From the NCBI GenBank assembly GCA_013396525.1, contig VWYX01000920.1:248001-312000 (forward strand): a stretch of DNA of 64,000 nucleotides, in the 5' to 3' direction. Source of the stretch: Chaetorhynchus papuensis (taxonomy: Eukaryota > Chordata > Aves > Passeriformes > Rhipiduridae). Of the stretch, positions 35,886 to 48,921 are shown piece by piece. Numbering within the stretch: the stretch's first letter is position 1; each line of letters begins with the position of its first letter. The notes beneath the pieces were generated by a model. It saw only the letters and a list, made by a program, of their open reading frames with translations, was not told the DNA's origin and did not search any database. Position numbers and translations under genes: made by a program.

Positions 35886-35938
35886 AAGCAGTGATCCTTG
35901 AGGGTCCCTTCCAACTCAGAATATTCCAATAGTCTGTG
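35886..35938 (+). mobile_element. CR1/SINE tail fragment, first of two
   Basis: AGTGATCCTTGAGGGTCCCT, TCCAACTCAGAATATTCCAA, then TAGTCTGTG: the same tail type as the SINE at 24393. No tRNA head or CR1 body is recognisable upstream, so it is a strongly 5'-truncated CR1 or SINE. Confidence 0.75.
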
Positions 35939-35962
35939 ACCAAAAAACCAGAGCGTGTCCCA

Positions 35963-36024
35963 CAAGTTGGACTCGATCTTCATAGGTCCCTTCCAACTCA
36001 GGATACTCCACGTTTGTAAATCTC
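35963..36024 (+). mobile_element. CR1/SINE tail fragment, second of two
   Basis: AAGTTGGACTCGATCTTCAT, AGGTCCCTTCCAACTCAGGA, TACTCCACGTTTG: the same tail family, in the same direction, 24 bp after the first. It includes the GTTGGACTCGAT section that precedes the tail in CR1. Confidence 0.75.
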
Positions 36025-39000
36025 AAGATGAGACTGATGGACATGGGGACCTGACCTCCCACAAGTGATGATGAGCAAGGAAAACCTGGCTACTGAATGA
36101 ACACCTCGCCCCCCAAAATCCCAAAGTAATTTTTGCTTACTGGGTTAAGTAGCTCCCACTGCAGACACTGCCTCGTGCAATGCTTCGGTTTCATTTCAGT
36201 CACAGGGTCTCATCAGCCACTTCAACACACATCAAGAGCAGCCTCCAAAGTCTGAGGTGACAACCACCCCTTCCCTCAAGAAAAATCATCTGACTCAGTT
36301 TTCACATCACTGAAGGGGCAAAACACTGACTGTGTTTCCTCCTGTTCTGAAGCTGAGTAGTTTATTCCTATTTCAAATAAATCCAAAAGGGGGCAAACCA
36401 TGTTTTTGCTGAACTCCAGAAAGATAAAACCCACTGATGCATCCTCCTGACCATCCACATTGTAAGTCTTCATACACAAACTAAATGGAGAATGTAAAGC
36501 CTCAGAGCAGGAAAACAGGATTATAAAGGGATTTTGGAGGAAAACTAATTCCTGAGAGCAAGATGCACGTGACTTTCCTACGCTGCCCTTGCGTAATTAA
36601 GTCTGTATCCACAGAAAACCAGTGCTGCATGAATGAAGCAACCTCTTGAGAAACAACTGCATGAAGACCAATAAAACAGGACATGTCAAAATTAATGCCA
36701 GGAAATCTCTAAATCTTTGCCATATATTTTACAATGTGTTTGCCTACGGTTGACCCCAGTGCAATATTTATAAAATACAACTGAGAGCTACAGCACTTCC
36801 TTCCAGCAATCCCAAGGTGGTATGCAAGCTGGGGTTTTTCAGCTCACTGTTGAATCCCGGGACTTTGGAGGATGGAGCTGACCCCCAGGAACACTTGCAA
36901 GTTTTCAAACTCAGACCTAAGGCTCTCAAGGCTGTGCTCTCATCGGTCTACGGAGAACAGAGCAACACGACAATTTTGAACATTAACCAATTCCTCTATT
37001 ATTTTAAATATAGTTTAAATCCACACACTCTAGAAGCAACAGACCCCCACAGCAGCACACTGAGTTATTTGCTCTCAGCCAAGAGTCTAACTATAAAGGA
37101 CAACAATCCTGCTTAAATGTCACAGGGAAGTATTTGTCACTGGAGCTCATTGCGAATGCACAGAAACATGGAAGTTAATTTTATCCTGAAAACTATGCCA
37201 GAATGCGTGGAGCCTGACAGCCACTTTTGGCACCTGAGATGCTCAGAGGGAATGCCCTGCCTTTATAAACCAAGTGGATCCCTGGGCTTTTTTTTCCAAG
37301 TGAAAGCATTATGCATTCAGCAGAAGGAGCTCACTTTTATTGCTGCTGTGAAGTAAATTAACAAAGGTCTCTCACGTAAACATAGGCTCCATCAAATAAA
37401 TACTCCCAATCTGTTGCAGTACAAGTATTATCTTCAATGAAAGAAATGAAAGTCTTTTCTTGCAATAGTGAAAGATAAAATGTTCTGGGATGTCATCCAG
37501 AGGGCTTGGAGGGATCATGTATCCAGGTTACACGGATCTAAGTAAGGTTACTTTGTTTCAAAAAAAAAAAATAAATTAAAGATGATCCAAAAGAAATACA
37601 AATTTTATTGTGTTGGAATTCCCATGTTCCTGCAGGGAAATGTCGAAAAATAGGCACTGCCTGAGCCACCCATAATTCTTATACTTCTTACAGCACAGCA
37701 CTGACTCTTACAGATTCAGAGGGTTTTTTTCAGAGGAGTGAGCATAATTTTGCCAACTATAAAAGACCAGCTACAAAACCCTGCTCAAAACTCTGCACTG
37801 CACTAAGAGCTCTGTAACTGAGCAGCTTGCATTTGCTGTTCAGCTGCTTAAGCGCTGTGACAGTGAGAGTGCCTCCCACAACAATTCTCTCCAATGTTGG
37901 TTCATTCCTGACCAGGTAGGCAACTTTTAATTTCTCAGCAGGCCATCCAGCATCAACGCTTCACCTGGAAAGAATATTTTCAACAGCCTTATTCCAGAGA
38001 CCAAGCTCTTCTTTAACTCAGATTGTTCAAAATCCACTTCGTGTTACAAACTCATTTTCCACACTGGACTGTGTGTTTCTGGTGGTTGTTTAGAGATCAT
38101 AAATGCAACAGCTACAGCTACAATAACAGCTCTAATAGCTATACAGACCTGGTTAGGAAACCACAGTCTGAGGGACTGCATTCCATCCAAAGCACCCTAA
38201 CTAAGTCCACAGTGCTGATTTTTTTCAGAAATCATTATCTGGATTATCAGAATGTCTTTTTTTCTTTTCTTTGTGGATTTGATTGTCAGCGTTGTCACAG
38301 AAGATGACGAAATCATCACCCATCCTGTAAGTGAGAAAAACACCAGGCAAACAGACACCAATCCCCTTCTCTCTTGGGGGTGCACAGTGCCACCCCCTCC
38401 TCTCCTCCTCTGCAGTTCACACACGGAGGCTGAGGTGTCCTCCTGCACCTCTGTTTCAGCCAGTGCATGCAACAGCTGAATTCAGTACCTTCACAATGCC
38501 CTCAAGATTGCCTGAACGGCAGTAATTGTATTACACTGAGCCTGTTTTTGACCAGCACCAAGTGTGAAATTCTGTCACACGATTAATACATCCCTTTGCC
38601 ACAGGAATGAACAGCAGAGCGATTGAAAATGTTTCCTAGAGAGCAGAGATGTTGTCTCAGCTGCAAACGTCCCTCTCTCCATCCCCAGAGTCAGAGGCTG
38701 GAAGTGTTATCCCACGGAGCAACAGGGACTCCTAAACACATGGTGAGCCGGGTCATCCGAGGGCAAGTCTGTTTCAATTACTCTTTATTTTAAAACCCCA
38801 AAGCCCTTTGCTGTGCAGTGCTGTACTTTCTGACTTTGTCACAGGATAGCTGCTACAATTTCTAGGTCAGTAGGACTCCAGCACTGCCCTTGGGCTGTGT
38901 TTCCACAAGGCTCAATACAGTTAACGTGTCAGACACACCACAGTAAATAGCTCCTACTGTCGGTTGCTTTAGGGAGCCATTGGTTTCACATAAAAATATC

Positions 39001-42000
39001 ATTACTCTTATTAACAGATATTGATAGAGGCCTGGAAATGGTCATTCACAATCTGAAATGCATCTGCCTTGCTCAGACAACGAGAAAGTAAGAAATGAGT
39101 GACCCGTGCTATGGCATCTGCTTGAGACTGTCCTCAGGCACACGAGCCAGACTGACAGAGCACTGCAGCAGCAGAGCTGGTGTAGAACAAGGTGCAAACC
39201 CCAGCTCCTCAGCCCTGCCTTCAACACACACTGTATTTAGCCTCAGGGCTGAGTTTACAGCAGGAGATATGAAAAATACTGCATTTATGATATTGGGGGT
39301 TTTTTTTTCCCTTCTCTTCCTTTTAAATTAGATTAAACTAATGGGCAAAAGCCCTCATTATAGGTGTCATGTCTGATGTGATTCCCAGAGGAGCACTGGA
39401 CTCTTCGTCCCAAAAGAGAAGAAAAACACACATTGTGCAGCACTTGGACATGATTCCTTTGTTCACTGTTAGTACATTTTCAAAACTGGACTTCCCCTTT
39501 AGCTGCTTTGGGAATTTATCAAAACCAATGCACAGGACCAGGCTTCAGTCAGTTTAGATTATCTTTCAAAATCTCCACAAAGCACAAATTCCCAAATCCC
39601 AAAGAAAATTAACATTTCATGTCTGTTGCTGAGACGCCTGGAAATATTAAGAGATTGTTTCTCCAAAGCTAGGACATTTTTCAAGCATTTCCCCTTAATT
39701 TCTTTCTGTCCCTTGTTACTTCTCATCTGTATAAATCCAAAGATTTGAAAATGCTGAAGAAGAACCTCTTCCTTTAGAATATGGAAATACATTTGGAGAT
39801 TAGGATCACTATGATCATCCAAATCACCAGAGACAACCTTGCCAGAGCTAGGTTTCAAGGAAAGCTCATCTCTTGATAGGCAGAGTCCAGGCAGTAATTT
39901 GTGTCACAGTTGATTTTAGTCAGGCTTCTGTTTGAAAACATGCGAATTATTAATTAGCTCACATACAAAGAGTGGCAAAAAAACTCACTAATACATGAGC
40001 TCTGTCAGGGATCTTTCAGGAGGACACTAAGTTACATCCCACCAGGGAGGAAATCCTCGTGTTTTTAACATTTATTTTACTTTCTGGTTAGAAAGAACAG
40101 GCAAAGACATTCTACTGGTACCTTAGTCCTATAGAACTGGTCCATCAGAATTCTAGAAATTGTTTGGTTTCCTTCCCCTTTTCTTAGCTCTCCATTTGCT
40201 CTTGGAAATTCCCAGAGTGATACAGGGCCATTTCCAGAAGGAAGTTCAACAGCTGTGTAACAGCCCATGGAACACAGAGTAAGGAGAAATCAAACCTGAT
40301 GCTGCAGGAAGGCAAAACATCACCACCTCTATCCCAAGCCCTGATCCTGTTCCCTCTAGATCTTAAGGAGAACAGGGCACAGTTATAATCACTTGCTCCA
40401 CTTACAGCAGCCTCTGAAAGCTTTGGGCTTTCATCCTGTTCAGCTTGCTACAGGCAACACATGCAAAAGGCAGAGTGACATGTTTTTAGGTATGAAGCTG
40501 AGTAACTGAACAGCTGAAATTCTTTAGCTCATTTTAAGTCCGTTCTTTCAGAGAGTCTCGTTTTCTCTTCAAAACTGAGGAGCGCTGTATACTGTGTAAT
40601 TTACTAAGTCACCTCTGGTTCATAAAGCTGCAGTTTCAAATCATAACACCTCCCTGATGTGCTAAACTGCTGGTCTGTGACGCACAGCTAGGTGGGAAAA
40701 TCTGCCACGGGTGGAAATCCCCAGCTGCCAGCATTTCGCACATAGCGGAGCAGAAGGGATGAATTCCTGATGCAAACCCATCAAATATGTATGTGTTTTG
40801 CTGGGAGAGAGATGGAGCAGAGAGTCTAGGGATGCAAAATGAGCCAAAAGGAGCCACCAGCACCGCTGCTTCCCCTGCACCAACAGCAGGCTCTGTGCTG
40901 TGGGTTTGCTTTCCAGGAGACATCTCCACCTGTGCTTCGGGGAAATGTCTACAGATCGGTGAAGTGAAAGACAATGGAGAAATAATGCCCTGGTTTGTTA
41001 CAGCAACTACATCAAAGGGTCAGGCTGTCTCTGCACACACACACCCCCCCACACATTCTTGCTGCACTCACATCATGTAGATGACATATATACTTACATA
41101 TGTAGAGGCAGATTTATTATATACATATTGAAAGGGGGAAATGTGCCTCTTAGGCTGTGTCAGTTGACTTGGCTAAGCCTGTTGAAGGCTGCAGTTCCTA
41201 TTTAATGGTTGAAAGAAATTTAGGTAATGAAGTCTCTGGATGAGGAAGCAATGGTATTTATGAGACTAAAAAATATTTGGGCTTATCCAGCTTTGAAATG
41301 ACTATAATAGGACAAAATGGAGGAGTCAAATGGGCAACTGACAGCAACAACAAGCAGAAGCTTTCACAATTCAAGCTTTAATTATGTGGAATGCCCTGGC
41401 TAGAGAGGATGACCCACAATTTCACTGAATATTCCAGCACATCACCCTTTCTACTCCATCTCAAAAAGGTTATTTCTGCTCCTCAAAATACAGTAACAGT
41501 AGTCATTTTCTGATTACTTCAAGAAAGAAATTTCCTGAATCTGATTTGATATTCAGCTTCTCAGCTTTTTTTCCCTCCGAGATGTTTCTTGTTTACTTTA
41601 CTTATTTATTAGTAGTTTCCTTACACACTGCCCAGATTATAAAGCAGAGATTGGCAAAGGAAATAAACAGAGATTAAGTAAAGCTGCAGCAAAGTTAGGT
41701 CTTTAAGAATTAAATCCAACCTCTAAACTGCAGAGACAACTCTTCAAAAGTCACGCTAAGCAGAGTATGTACATTTGCAGTCCAACTTCCATTTAAAGTG
41801 GATGACAAGTTTAGCAAGGATAATACCCTTCAAATACTGGCTGATTGGAGAGGCAAGGACATTTGCTCAATTTGCCCATAGTATTATCCTCCTGGCTTGC
41901 TGGGAGTTGATGTCCCGCTGTGAGCTTACAATAAGAGTTTTCCTTCTGAAGTCCCTGATGTGGGAGCATTTTTCTTTAAGATCATGGGAAAGTTTGGGGG

Positions 42001-42830
42001 GTTTTATTTTAAACCACTGCAGCAAAAAAGTAAAGAAGATTAATTGGGTTAGCTGCCCGACTCATCTCGCTGCTTTTGGCTAATTCACATCAGTCAGCAT
42101 ATCCTAGAAGACAGTCTTTAAATCTCAGATATGTCCTTGTTAATTATTATAGCATGTTAAAAAGACAAATATTTTTGAGTGCTGAGAAAAAGTGGTAGAG
42201 CATTTTAACCCATACACACCTTTTTTTTCCCAGATTATTAATCTACTGTTAATCTACCTTCGAATTTATACCCAAAGATAAAATGTCCTGCTACTTTTCC
42301 TTCTGATTCCTAAGAACTTAACCATCGAGATGCACAGCAATGTGTTGATCTGATCTAGCATCGTTTCAAGTGCAAACTTCCCCTTGCAGCAGCAGGTTTC
42401 AAGCAGATGGTGCCTGGATAGAGCCAACTGATACCCAAATAAACCAGGGCATCCTGACAGCTCTGGCCAACAGGCTGCACAACAACTCCCTGAGAGCTTA
42501 GGAGGCAAAGCACAATCTTAGGGAAACACTAACGCTTTCCAGGGAACTTGTTAGGACTGCTAGGACTGACATGCTCGTGGTAATCAAAGCCCACTTGCTC
42601 TGTGGCTTGCAAAAACACAAAAGAACTTTTGAATTTGGCCCATCACAAAATCTTCCTGCAATTAATAATTAGGCAGCTCACTACTCAGCAGTGAGAGGGA
42701 TGAGCTATTTAACTTACCTGACTGGTCACAAAATGGGTTAGTAATTAAAGAAAATTCCTAATGCCACACAGGAATGCATTACTATTGCATCTATTTACTA
42801 CCATTTTTTTCCTATGCATATTTTTTATAT
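36025..42830. other. Gene-less stretch
   Basis: Unique AT-rich sequence. Two consecutive plus-strand frames separated by one stop (36817-37116 and 37117-37356) show no recognisable protein. Short A or T runs lie at 37561-37571, 39301-39309 and 42222-42230, and a small CA/C-rich patch at 41035-41055. No transposon or RNA gene was recognised. Confidence 0.45.
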
Positions 42831-42904
42831 GTAATACAAGATGTAGAGCAATAAAACAATAAATAACAGCATTCACTGTTTTATTGCTCTACATCTTGTA
42901 TTAC
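42831..42904. repeat. Perfect 28-bp inverted repeat (long hairpin)
   Basis: The left arm 42831-42858 starts GTAATACAAGATGTAGAGCA and the right arm 42877-42904 is its exact reverse complement, ending CTACATCTTGTATTAC. The loop is 18 nt (42859-42876). No mismatch or bulge occurs in the 28 bp. A transcript from either strand would fold into a miRNA-precursor-sized stem-loop (74 nt). The flanks show no terminal repeats or target duplication of a known element. Absence of mismatches indicates a recent origin (for example a template switch) or strong maintenance. Confidence 0.97.
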
Positions 42905-45900
42905 AAAGATCATTTTCTCCCCTTTATAGATTAACTAACTACATGCTGGTTTGCAGCAGAATATGATTGTTCACTGCAAAAGCAGAGGGTAAGAGACAAT
43001 CAGGGGCAGCTCCAGGTAGGGTGACACCTGGAGCAGGCTGGCCATCCCAGCTACTCCCTGGGAAAGCTGCATGAACCCCCCTGTCCGGGTCAGGCTGCCT
43101 CTGCCTCCCACACCTCAGCAGCACACCCAGCCTCTGTGCTCAGCCCCAGGGAGGGAGGTCACCAGGGGCCACTGCCCCAGGGGGATGGGGATGAGGGTTA
43201 TTGCTCTGAGCTGCCTTCTCTGCTGTGCAAAGGGAAGGAGCATTCCTGGAACCAGGAAGGGAGCAGGGGGTGCTTTTTGCACATGGGAGCGGGGAGATGG
43301 CCTGGAGGCAGAGCCCAGCTTGGATTCCTGCCCCACAGGTATCCAGGACCAGCCTGGCACGGGGCTCCTCCCCACGTCCTCGGCAGCGCACAAAAACCCA
43401 AAAACGGGCAGCGCATTTATTGCATTCCTCTGAGCGATGGGCACTCCGCAGTACACCTGCTAAATATTTTATCACTTCTGATTAATTGATGGATTTTTAA
43501 TCTTTAAATATGCTTGCGTTTAGTTCTAAATTCTTGGCAAGAAACAAAGGACTGTCACAGTTTAGTAACCTGCACTCTGTGAACACTGTACCCATCTCTT
43601 CTTATAATCAAGGCCATCGCCTTCCAAACCACAGGAACAATTTCAATTAATTGAATTTTTCATTGAAATATTCTAAGGTACTTGGCACTTCTGAGGCACG
43701 ATTTGCCCAAGATTTCTGTGTATGTTACAAACATGAAAGAATGTCTGCAATACCTGCTACATACAGTAGCTTGGGGCTCTTTCACTCCACAGCACAGGGA
43801 AGGTAAGACACAAAAAAACACTGCTTGTACATCCTTAGCCTGCACAATTAATGAGCTGAGACCAAAGCTCCTCTTAATCCCCGGTCTCATATCTGATTGA
43901 AGTACATTGGGGATAATTCTTTTTGTCTTTTTTAAACTTGTTAGTACATACAGCTAGGATGTATCTTTTTTTGTAAAAAAGAACAAGACCAGCCAAAGAA
44001 AACCCCACAGAGCAGCAAATGGGATCCAGTTTCCTTCTGTTTACCACCTTACTGTGTTCCAGACGGACTGAAAGAGAATTAATTTATTCTATGGTTTGGG
44101 GGGGAATTGGAGTTGGCTGCTGGTCCATAACCATATTTATGTTGACAGCTTTTGGGAACTCTCTGCAAGGTCTGCTGAAAAAGAACCAAAACTGATAAAT
44201 AACCACATTTACATTCTTGAACATCATCTTTTTGCAGGGGTTTGTTTGTCTGTTTCAACTAAGACAGTTTCTTCATAGAAAACAGACTCTCATAGGATAA
44301 TCCACAGCCTCAACTGTGTATGCAGAGATGGCTTTGATTAGTCCTTTTATCAGTATTCCTGGAGATGGGGTAGGATTTGTACACATGGTGAGAGGCACCA
44401 TCAGCCACAATCAGCACACAGTAGGGACAGACACAAGAGACCCGGGGTGGAGAAGCAAGGTCCCTGTGGTACAGACACGGAACGGGGACGCTGAGGAACA
44501 GCGACGTGGGATGTGCAGAAAAGCCCCGTGAAACCCTCTGACCCTGGGACGCTCACATCAGCCTGAGAACCAACCACTCCTGCCAGGGTTTCCATAACGC
44601 AAGCGTGACCCAAAGCACCCACACTCTCCACGTCCTGCATTGCAACCTTCAGGTGTTTACCCTCAAGTCCTGCCATTTCTACTGTGTCACTGCTGAGAGG
44701 CTCCCCCCATGAGAGTGGCTGGCAGCATCCCACATCACGTGCTGAGCCAGAGCATTCCTGCACAGCCCTCCCTCCCGCTGCCAGGAATACCCAGGCTGAT
44801 GTGGAGCAGCCCCCTGGGTGGCAGCCACTCTGATCCACACTACATGAATAGAGAAAACAGCCTTTGACTGAGAAATGAAAGCTGACAGTCAGTCGGACTC
44901 CTCCTGTACTCAGCTGCACCAGCTTTCACATCCAATACTACTTCAAATGCAGAAATTTAACTACAGGGCTCCTCACTTTCATTTGGAAAATAAAGCTGCA
45001 GCTCTGAATGCCCGCTCTTTATTTGGAGGCTGGGTTTGTCAGAGGGGTTTCTGTTGTTCTGCTTTACTCAGGGCACTCCTGATTCACTGCTCCAGACCCA
45101 GCAGCACAGGCTAAGCAGGTGATTTCCTTCCTGCAGAACATGCTGCCCTGATGGAGAATAATGATTCCATCTCCCTGAGTTTATGGCTGAAGCATTTTGG
45201 AGACAATTCCTCACGTCCCTGAGGGCAGATGAAAATGATTCATTGTGTGAAAGTGCTGTTATCCCACTACTACCACCGTGCCCTTACCTCACTACTAACT
45301 GATGCTTGGAGCAGTGATAACAAACTCTGCAATAGCTGGTTCACCTATCCCTTGGCCAGGACAGCTGGAGAAAGGTCACTGAATGGGAAGATGTATGAGG
45401 GGCACAAGAACTGAGGAACAGAGCAATGCATCCAAGCAAAAAACATCTCTGCAGTCTCCTCAACCTGACGTAGGAACACTCGGATACTCAGGAGAGTGCT
45501 CACACCAAAGCAAACTGCACAGAGCTAAGAAGTTCCCATCAAGTGATATAATGATCCCTGGACAGGCTGCCCTGCTGGGATACCAGGGACAGAGATCCAG
45601 CTGCTAGGAAACCAGTTCGATTTGCTGCACGCTTCAACCAAAGGAGATAGGAAGCAGAAACATATGCTCCATCAAAACCAGAGTCACAGCAGGACTCTGA
45701 AGTAACCATATGGTAACTGCTTTTAAATATAAAGTGGAGGGCATTCTATTAATGCTGATGTAATGCTGTAATCTCTGGTTTATACCCTTATTGATCTCGG
45801 GTCCTCGCAAAAATAATTGAAGCAACACTGAATGTATTTCCAATTTTGTTGCTCGTTCAGTTCTGTTTGATGGTTCTTTGTAGGCAGCTACAATTTCTAT

Positions 45901-46228
45901 GCATGTATTTTTTATCAGATGTATGCTTTTCCCATTTGCTCATCAATTACGTGCATTAACTCCTTAATGACCTGCAGCTTGAAATCTGCAAGTCCTGGTT
46001 GCCCTATTTTCAGTTTTGACTGGTACAGTCAAAGAAAGAAGTTGCAAAGTAATGCATTAATAAAGATTTATAAAATCTGCAAATTAAATTCTATAAGTCT
46101 TCACCAAATTAAGCTTTTTTTAGTGGACTACAAAACGTATGTAAAGTCTTAGCACATTCTAGAAATACATACAGCAGCACAATTATTCCATAGATATAAA
46201 CCGACTGAGCAGAGCCACCTTGACTTTG
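42905..46228. other. Gene-less stretch, with GC-rich block
   Basis: The block at 42990-43420 is GC-rich but CpG-moderate, and is open in several frames on both strands at once, the signature of low stop density rather than coding. AT-rich block 43440-43680 has homeodomain-type TAAT motifs. Region 44320-44920 is GC-richer, with a 172-codon minus frame that I do not recognise. No repeats of known families. Confidence 0.45.
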
Positions 46229-46270
46229 ATCACAGAACTACAGAATGGTTTGGGTTGGAAGGCACCTTAA
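46229..46270 (-). mobile_element. CR1 LINE tail fragment, minus strand
   Basis: ATCACAGAACTACAGAATGG, TTTGGGTTGGAAGGCACCTT: the reverse complement of the canonical CR1 3' end. Only the last ~45 bp of the element is present. Confidence 0.88.
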
Positions 46271-48454
46271 TACAGATTCTCTGGCAGCTCATATTTATAT
46301 CAAAATGCTTTAATCAATACTTAGCAGCTAAAGCAGCCATTGTCACAAAAACATGTAAAAATGGATTTGTACAACCTACAAGGATGATGCAGTACCTGAA
46401 ATAATTCCTGGGAAAAAAGAAATCTTGCATCCTAAAACCAGCTTTGGGCAAAGACTGTTTTCGTCTGTGGCAGCAAACTCCTTAGAGGGAGAAATGATTT
46501 CTTGATTTGCCAACAAAATGCTCCTGCAGGAATGAAGCTGCAAGCTGACCTAAAGGGAAAAGTCAGCAAGAGTTCACGCACCATTGTCTGAAGAGCAGAC
46601 CTACTTGCACAGCAAAACTGCTGCTTCAAATCCACAAATGGCAGCCAGACACATGCTAACACAGCAGTTTTATGACATAGGAATACATTAACATTTATCA
46701 AACCAAACCACAATTAATTGGGTGCCACCAGAAAAAAAAAGCTTTCCTGCCCGCAGTGGAACAAGAAAAGATCTCCTGTGGATTTGTGCCCTACATCCAC
46801 ACACACACCTCCATCCATCATTAACAGTCCTTGCTCTTTGTCCTTCTCAGGGACATATTCCCAGTAATCACTCCCACTGCCTCATTCCCCATTTCCCCCA
46901 AAGCCCTGAAGACTTAAAACCACTTCTCTACTACCTTACTACTCCTGCTGACACCCCTCCCCCTGGCAGTATCTTTATTTCCCTTGAACTATCCAGCATT
47001 TCTTCCACATGTTCGTGAACAACCTCCAGGGTCCTCACCACAGCCTGAGGTTGCATTTCCCTCCTGGAGAAGATCAGTTTGAACACCTTCCCTCCAGACA
47101 GCCAGCGACCTTCATTAGCCACACTGAGCCATTTCTACAGGTTGGATGCATCTGCTCTGCCTTCAGGAGGATGTGAAACTGGTAAATGGGTCCTAAACAT
47201 TCTGGAAGGAGGTAGAGGAGATGAACTAGCAGAAAAAAAAGGAGAAACAAAATTATTCAAAACAGATTTAAGTTCTTTACGAAAGTAGCTTAAATACACA
47301 AGAGAAGGTGAAGCAAAGGTGAATCAGTAACACAGCACTTCCCAGTAAAACAAAAGCACATCAGGAGAAGGGAGGCTCCCTGAGCACAAGGCTCAGAAGA
47401 ACTGAGAAGATTCCAGAAACAAGGTTTTCGGAGATTTCACATCCACTGCCTTAAAGAACATGGCTCCTACACTGTTCCACAGGATTTAGCAATGTGTTGC
47501 TGTACTTCATGCATGCGAGAGAGAGTATTTGCAATGACTAACTTTGCAGGTTTTGTCCACTTTTACTTAAAAATATTCAGCTTGTTCAGCCACTTTTTTT
47601 GTCACTCAGGCTTATCTGTTCTGAAGCAGTGGACTGTGCCTATCTTGAATCTTTTCATCATCTTTGCAGTTTAGCTCCTCATCAGCTGAGGAGGATTTTT
47701 ACTGGAGGAGATGGCTTGTGACATCCCACAAACTGGCAACCCCATACACACATCTCTGTCAAGGTGCAGCTTGACAAAGCCCAGCTCTTGATCCTGTTTC
47801 ATGTCACAAAATGGAACTGACGATAAGAGAAGGGCAAGAGGAGGTTTCTGTTCTTTGGCTACTGGCAAGTAAAGTCCAAAGGCTTATCTGGGACTTATCA
47901 GCCCCCGTGACTCTGCACTGGCTGCTGTGCACGATCCAAAGGCCCTGCTGGAGTCACCCCCGGAAACAATCCCGCCTCTGCTGGCACTGAAACTGAAACC
48001 CACGACAACAATGGGGACGGTTTGGGGTGTTCACAGCAGCACAGGAAAGGGAAATGAGATCCAAAAATTAAGCAGAGTTTCTACTGGAGTGCTCACCACT
48101 TTCCCCGTCCGTTTGGCTTCAGAGCACAGACCTTTATGCTTTGAACTCCAACGCAGAAAACCGCAGCAGGAATTCCTCCCTGTCAGTGGCAGAAAGCCAT
48201 TGCTGGTGGTTGTCTGGGATTAGAGCTTTCTTGAAACTACCTACCTATGGTTTAGATTTACATCCAACAGTCTTCAGCAGCAACCTTTTCTAGAAGGTTC
48301 AAAAATCATGCATTAAACCAAAATAAACTTACTAATTTAAGTGTATTCCCAATTGCATCAACTGACTGTTTACTTTTCCCTGTCTTAGTTCCCCAGCATG
48401 GTCTTAAAATAAGAAGGATTTATCCAGGTTAGAAAGTTCCCACCTTATTGATAT
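46271..48454. other. Gene-less stretch
   Basis: Unique sequence; a few CA units near 46796-46808. No recognised exon or repeat. Confidence 0.5.
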
Positions 48455-48921
48455 GGGGTCCCCAGCAAAAGAAGGGATGGACCTCTTGGAGCAAGTCCAG
48501 AGGAGGCCACGAAGAGGATCAGAAGGCTGGAGCCCCTCTGCTGTGGAGACAGGCTGAGAGAGCTGGGGCTGTTCAATTTGGGGAAGAGTCTGGGGAGACT
48601 TCAGAGCCCCCTCCAGTACTTAGAGGGGCTACACGAGAGCCAGAGAGGGGTTTTGAACAAGGGCATGCACAGAACAGGAGGGAATGGCTTTAAACTGATA
48701 AGAGGCCAGTTTACATTAGATATTAGGAAGAAATTCCTCCCTGTGAGGGCAGTGAGGCCCTGGCAGAGGTTGCCCAGAGCAGCTGAAAGTGTTCAAGGCC
48801 AGGCTGGACAGGGCTTGGAGCAACCTTGCTCTAGGGAAGGTGCCCCTGCCCATGGCAGTGGAACTGGATGATCTTTAAGGTACCTTCCAGCCCAAACCAC
48901 TCCATGGTTCTGTGATTCTAT
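48455..48921 (+). mobile_element. CR1 LINE 3' end, best preserved in the window
   Basis: About 470 bp of CR1 3' end in order: TGGACCTCTTGGAGCAAGTC, GAGAGCTGGGGCTGTTCAAT, GGCTTTAAACTGATAAGAGG, TTTACATTAGATATTAGGAA, GTTCAAGGCCAGGCTGGACA, GATGATCTTTAAGGTACCTT, and the terminal GGTTCTGTGATTCTATG with the CR1 octamer-type end. It is 5'-truncated, and the relatively low divergence suggests a younger insertion than the other copies here. The frames at 48448-48871 are CR1-derived. Confidence 0.96.

Noticed and set aside
36817..37356. Two same-frame ORFs separated by one stop (readthrough or broken gene)
   Set aside because: About 180 codons with one stop is not rare across six frames of 64 kb, and neither part resembles a known protein.
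43071..43489. Cluster of overlapping ORFs on both strands
   Set aside because: Being open in several frames on both strands at once indicates few stop codons from GC bias, not a gene.
44401..44919. 172-codon minus-strand ORF
   Set aside because: Lies in a GC-richer block with low stop density; no recognisable motif.
48448..48871. Plus-strand ORFs of 81 and 97 codons
   Set aside because: Translated CR1 3' end.
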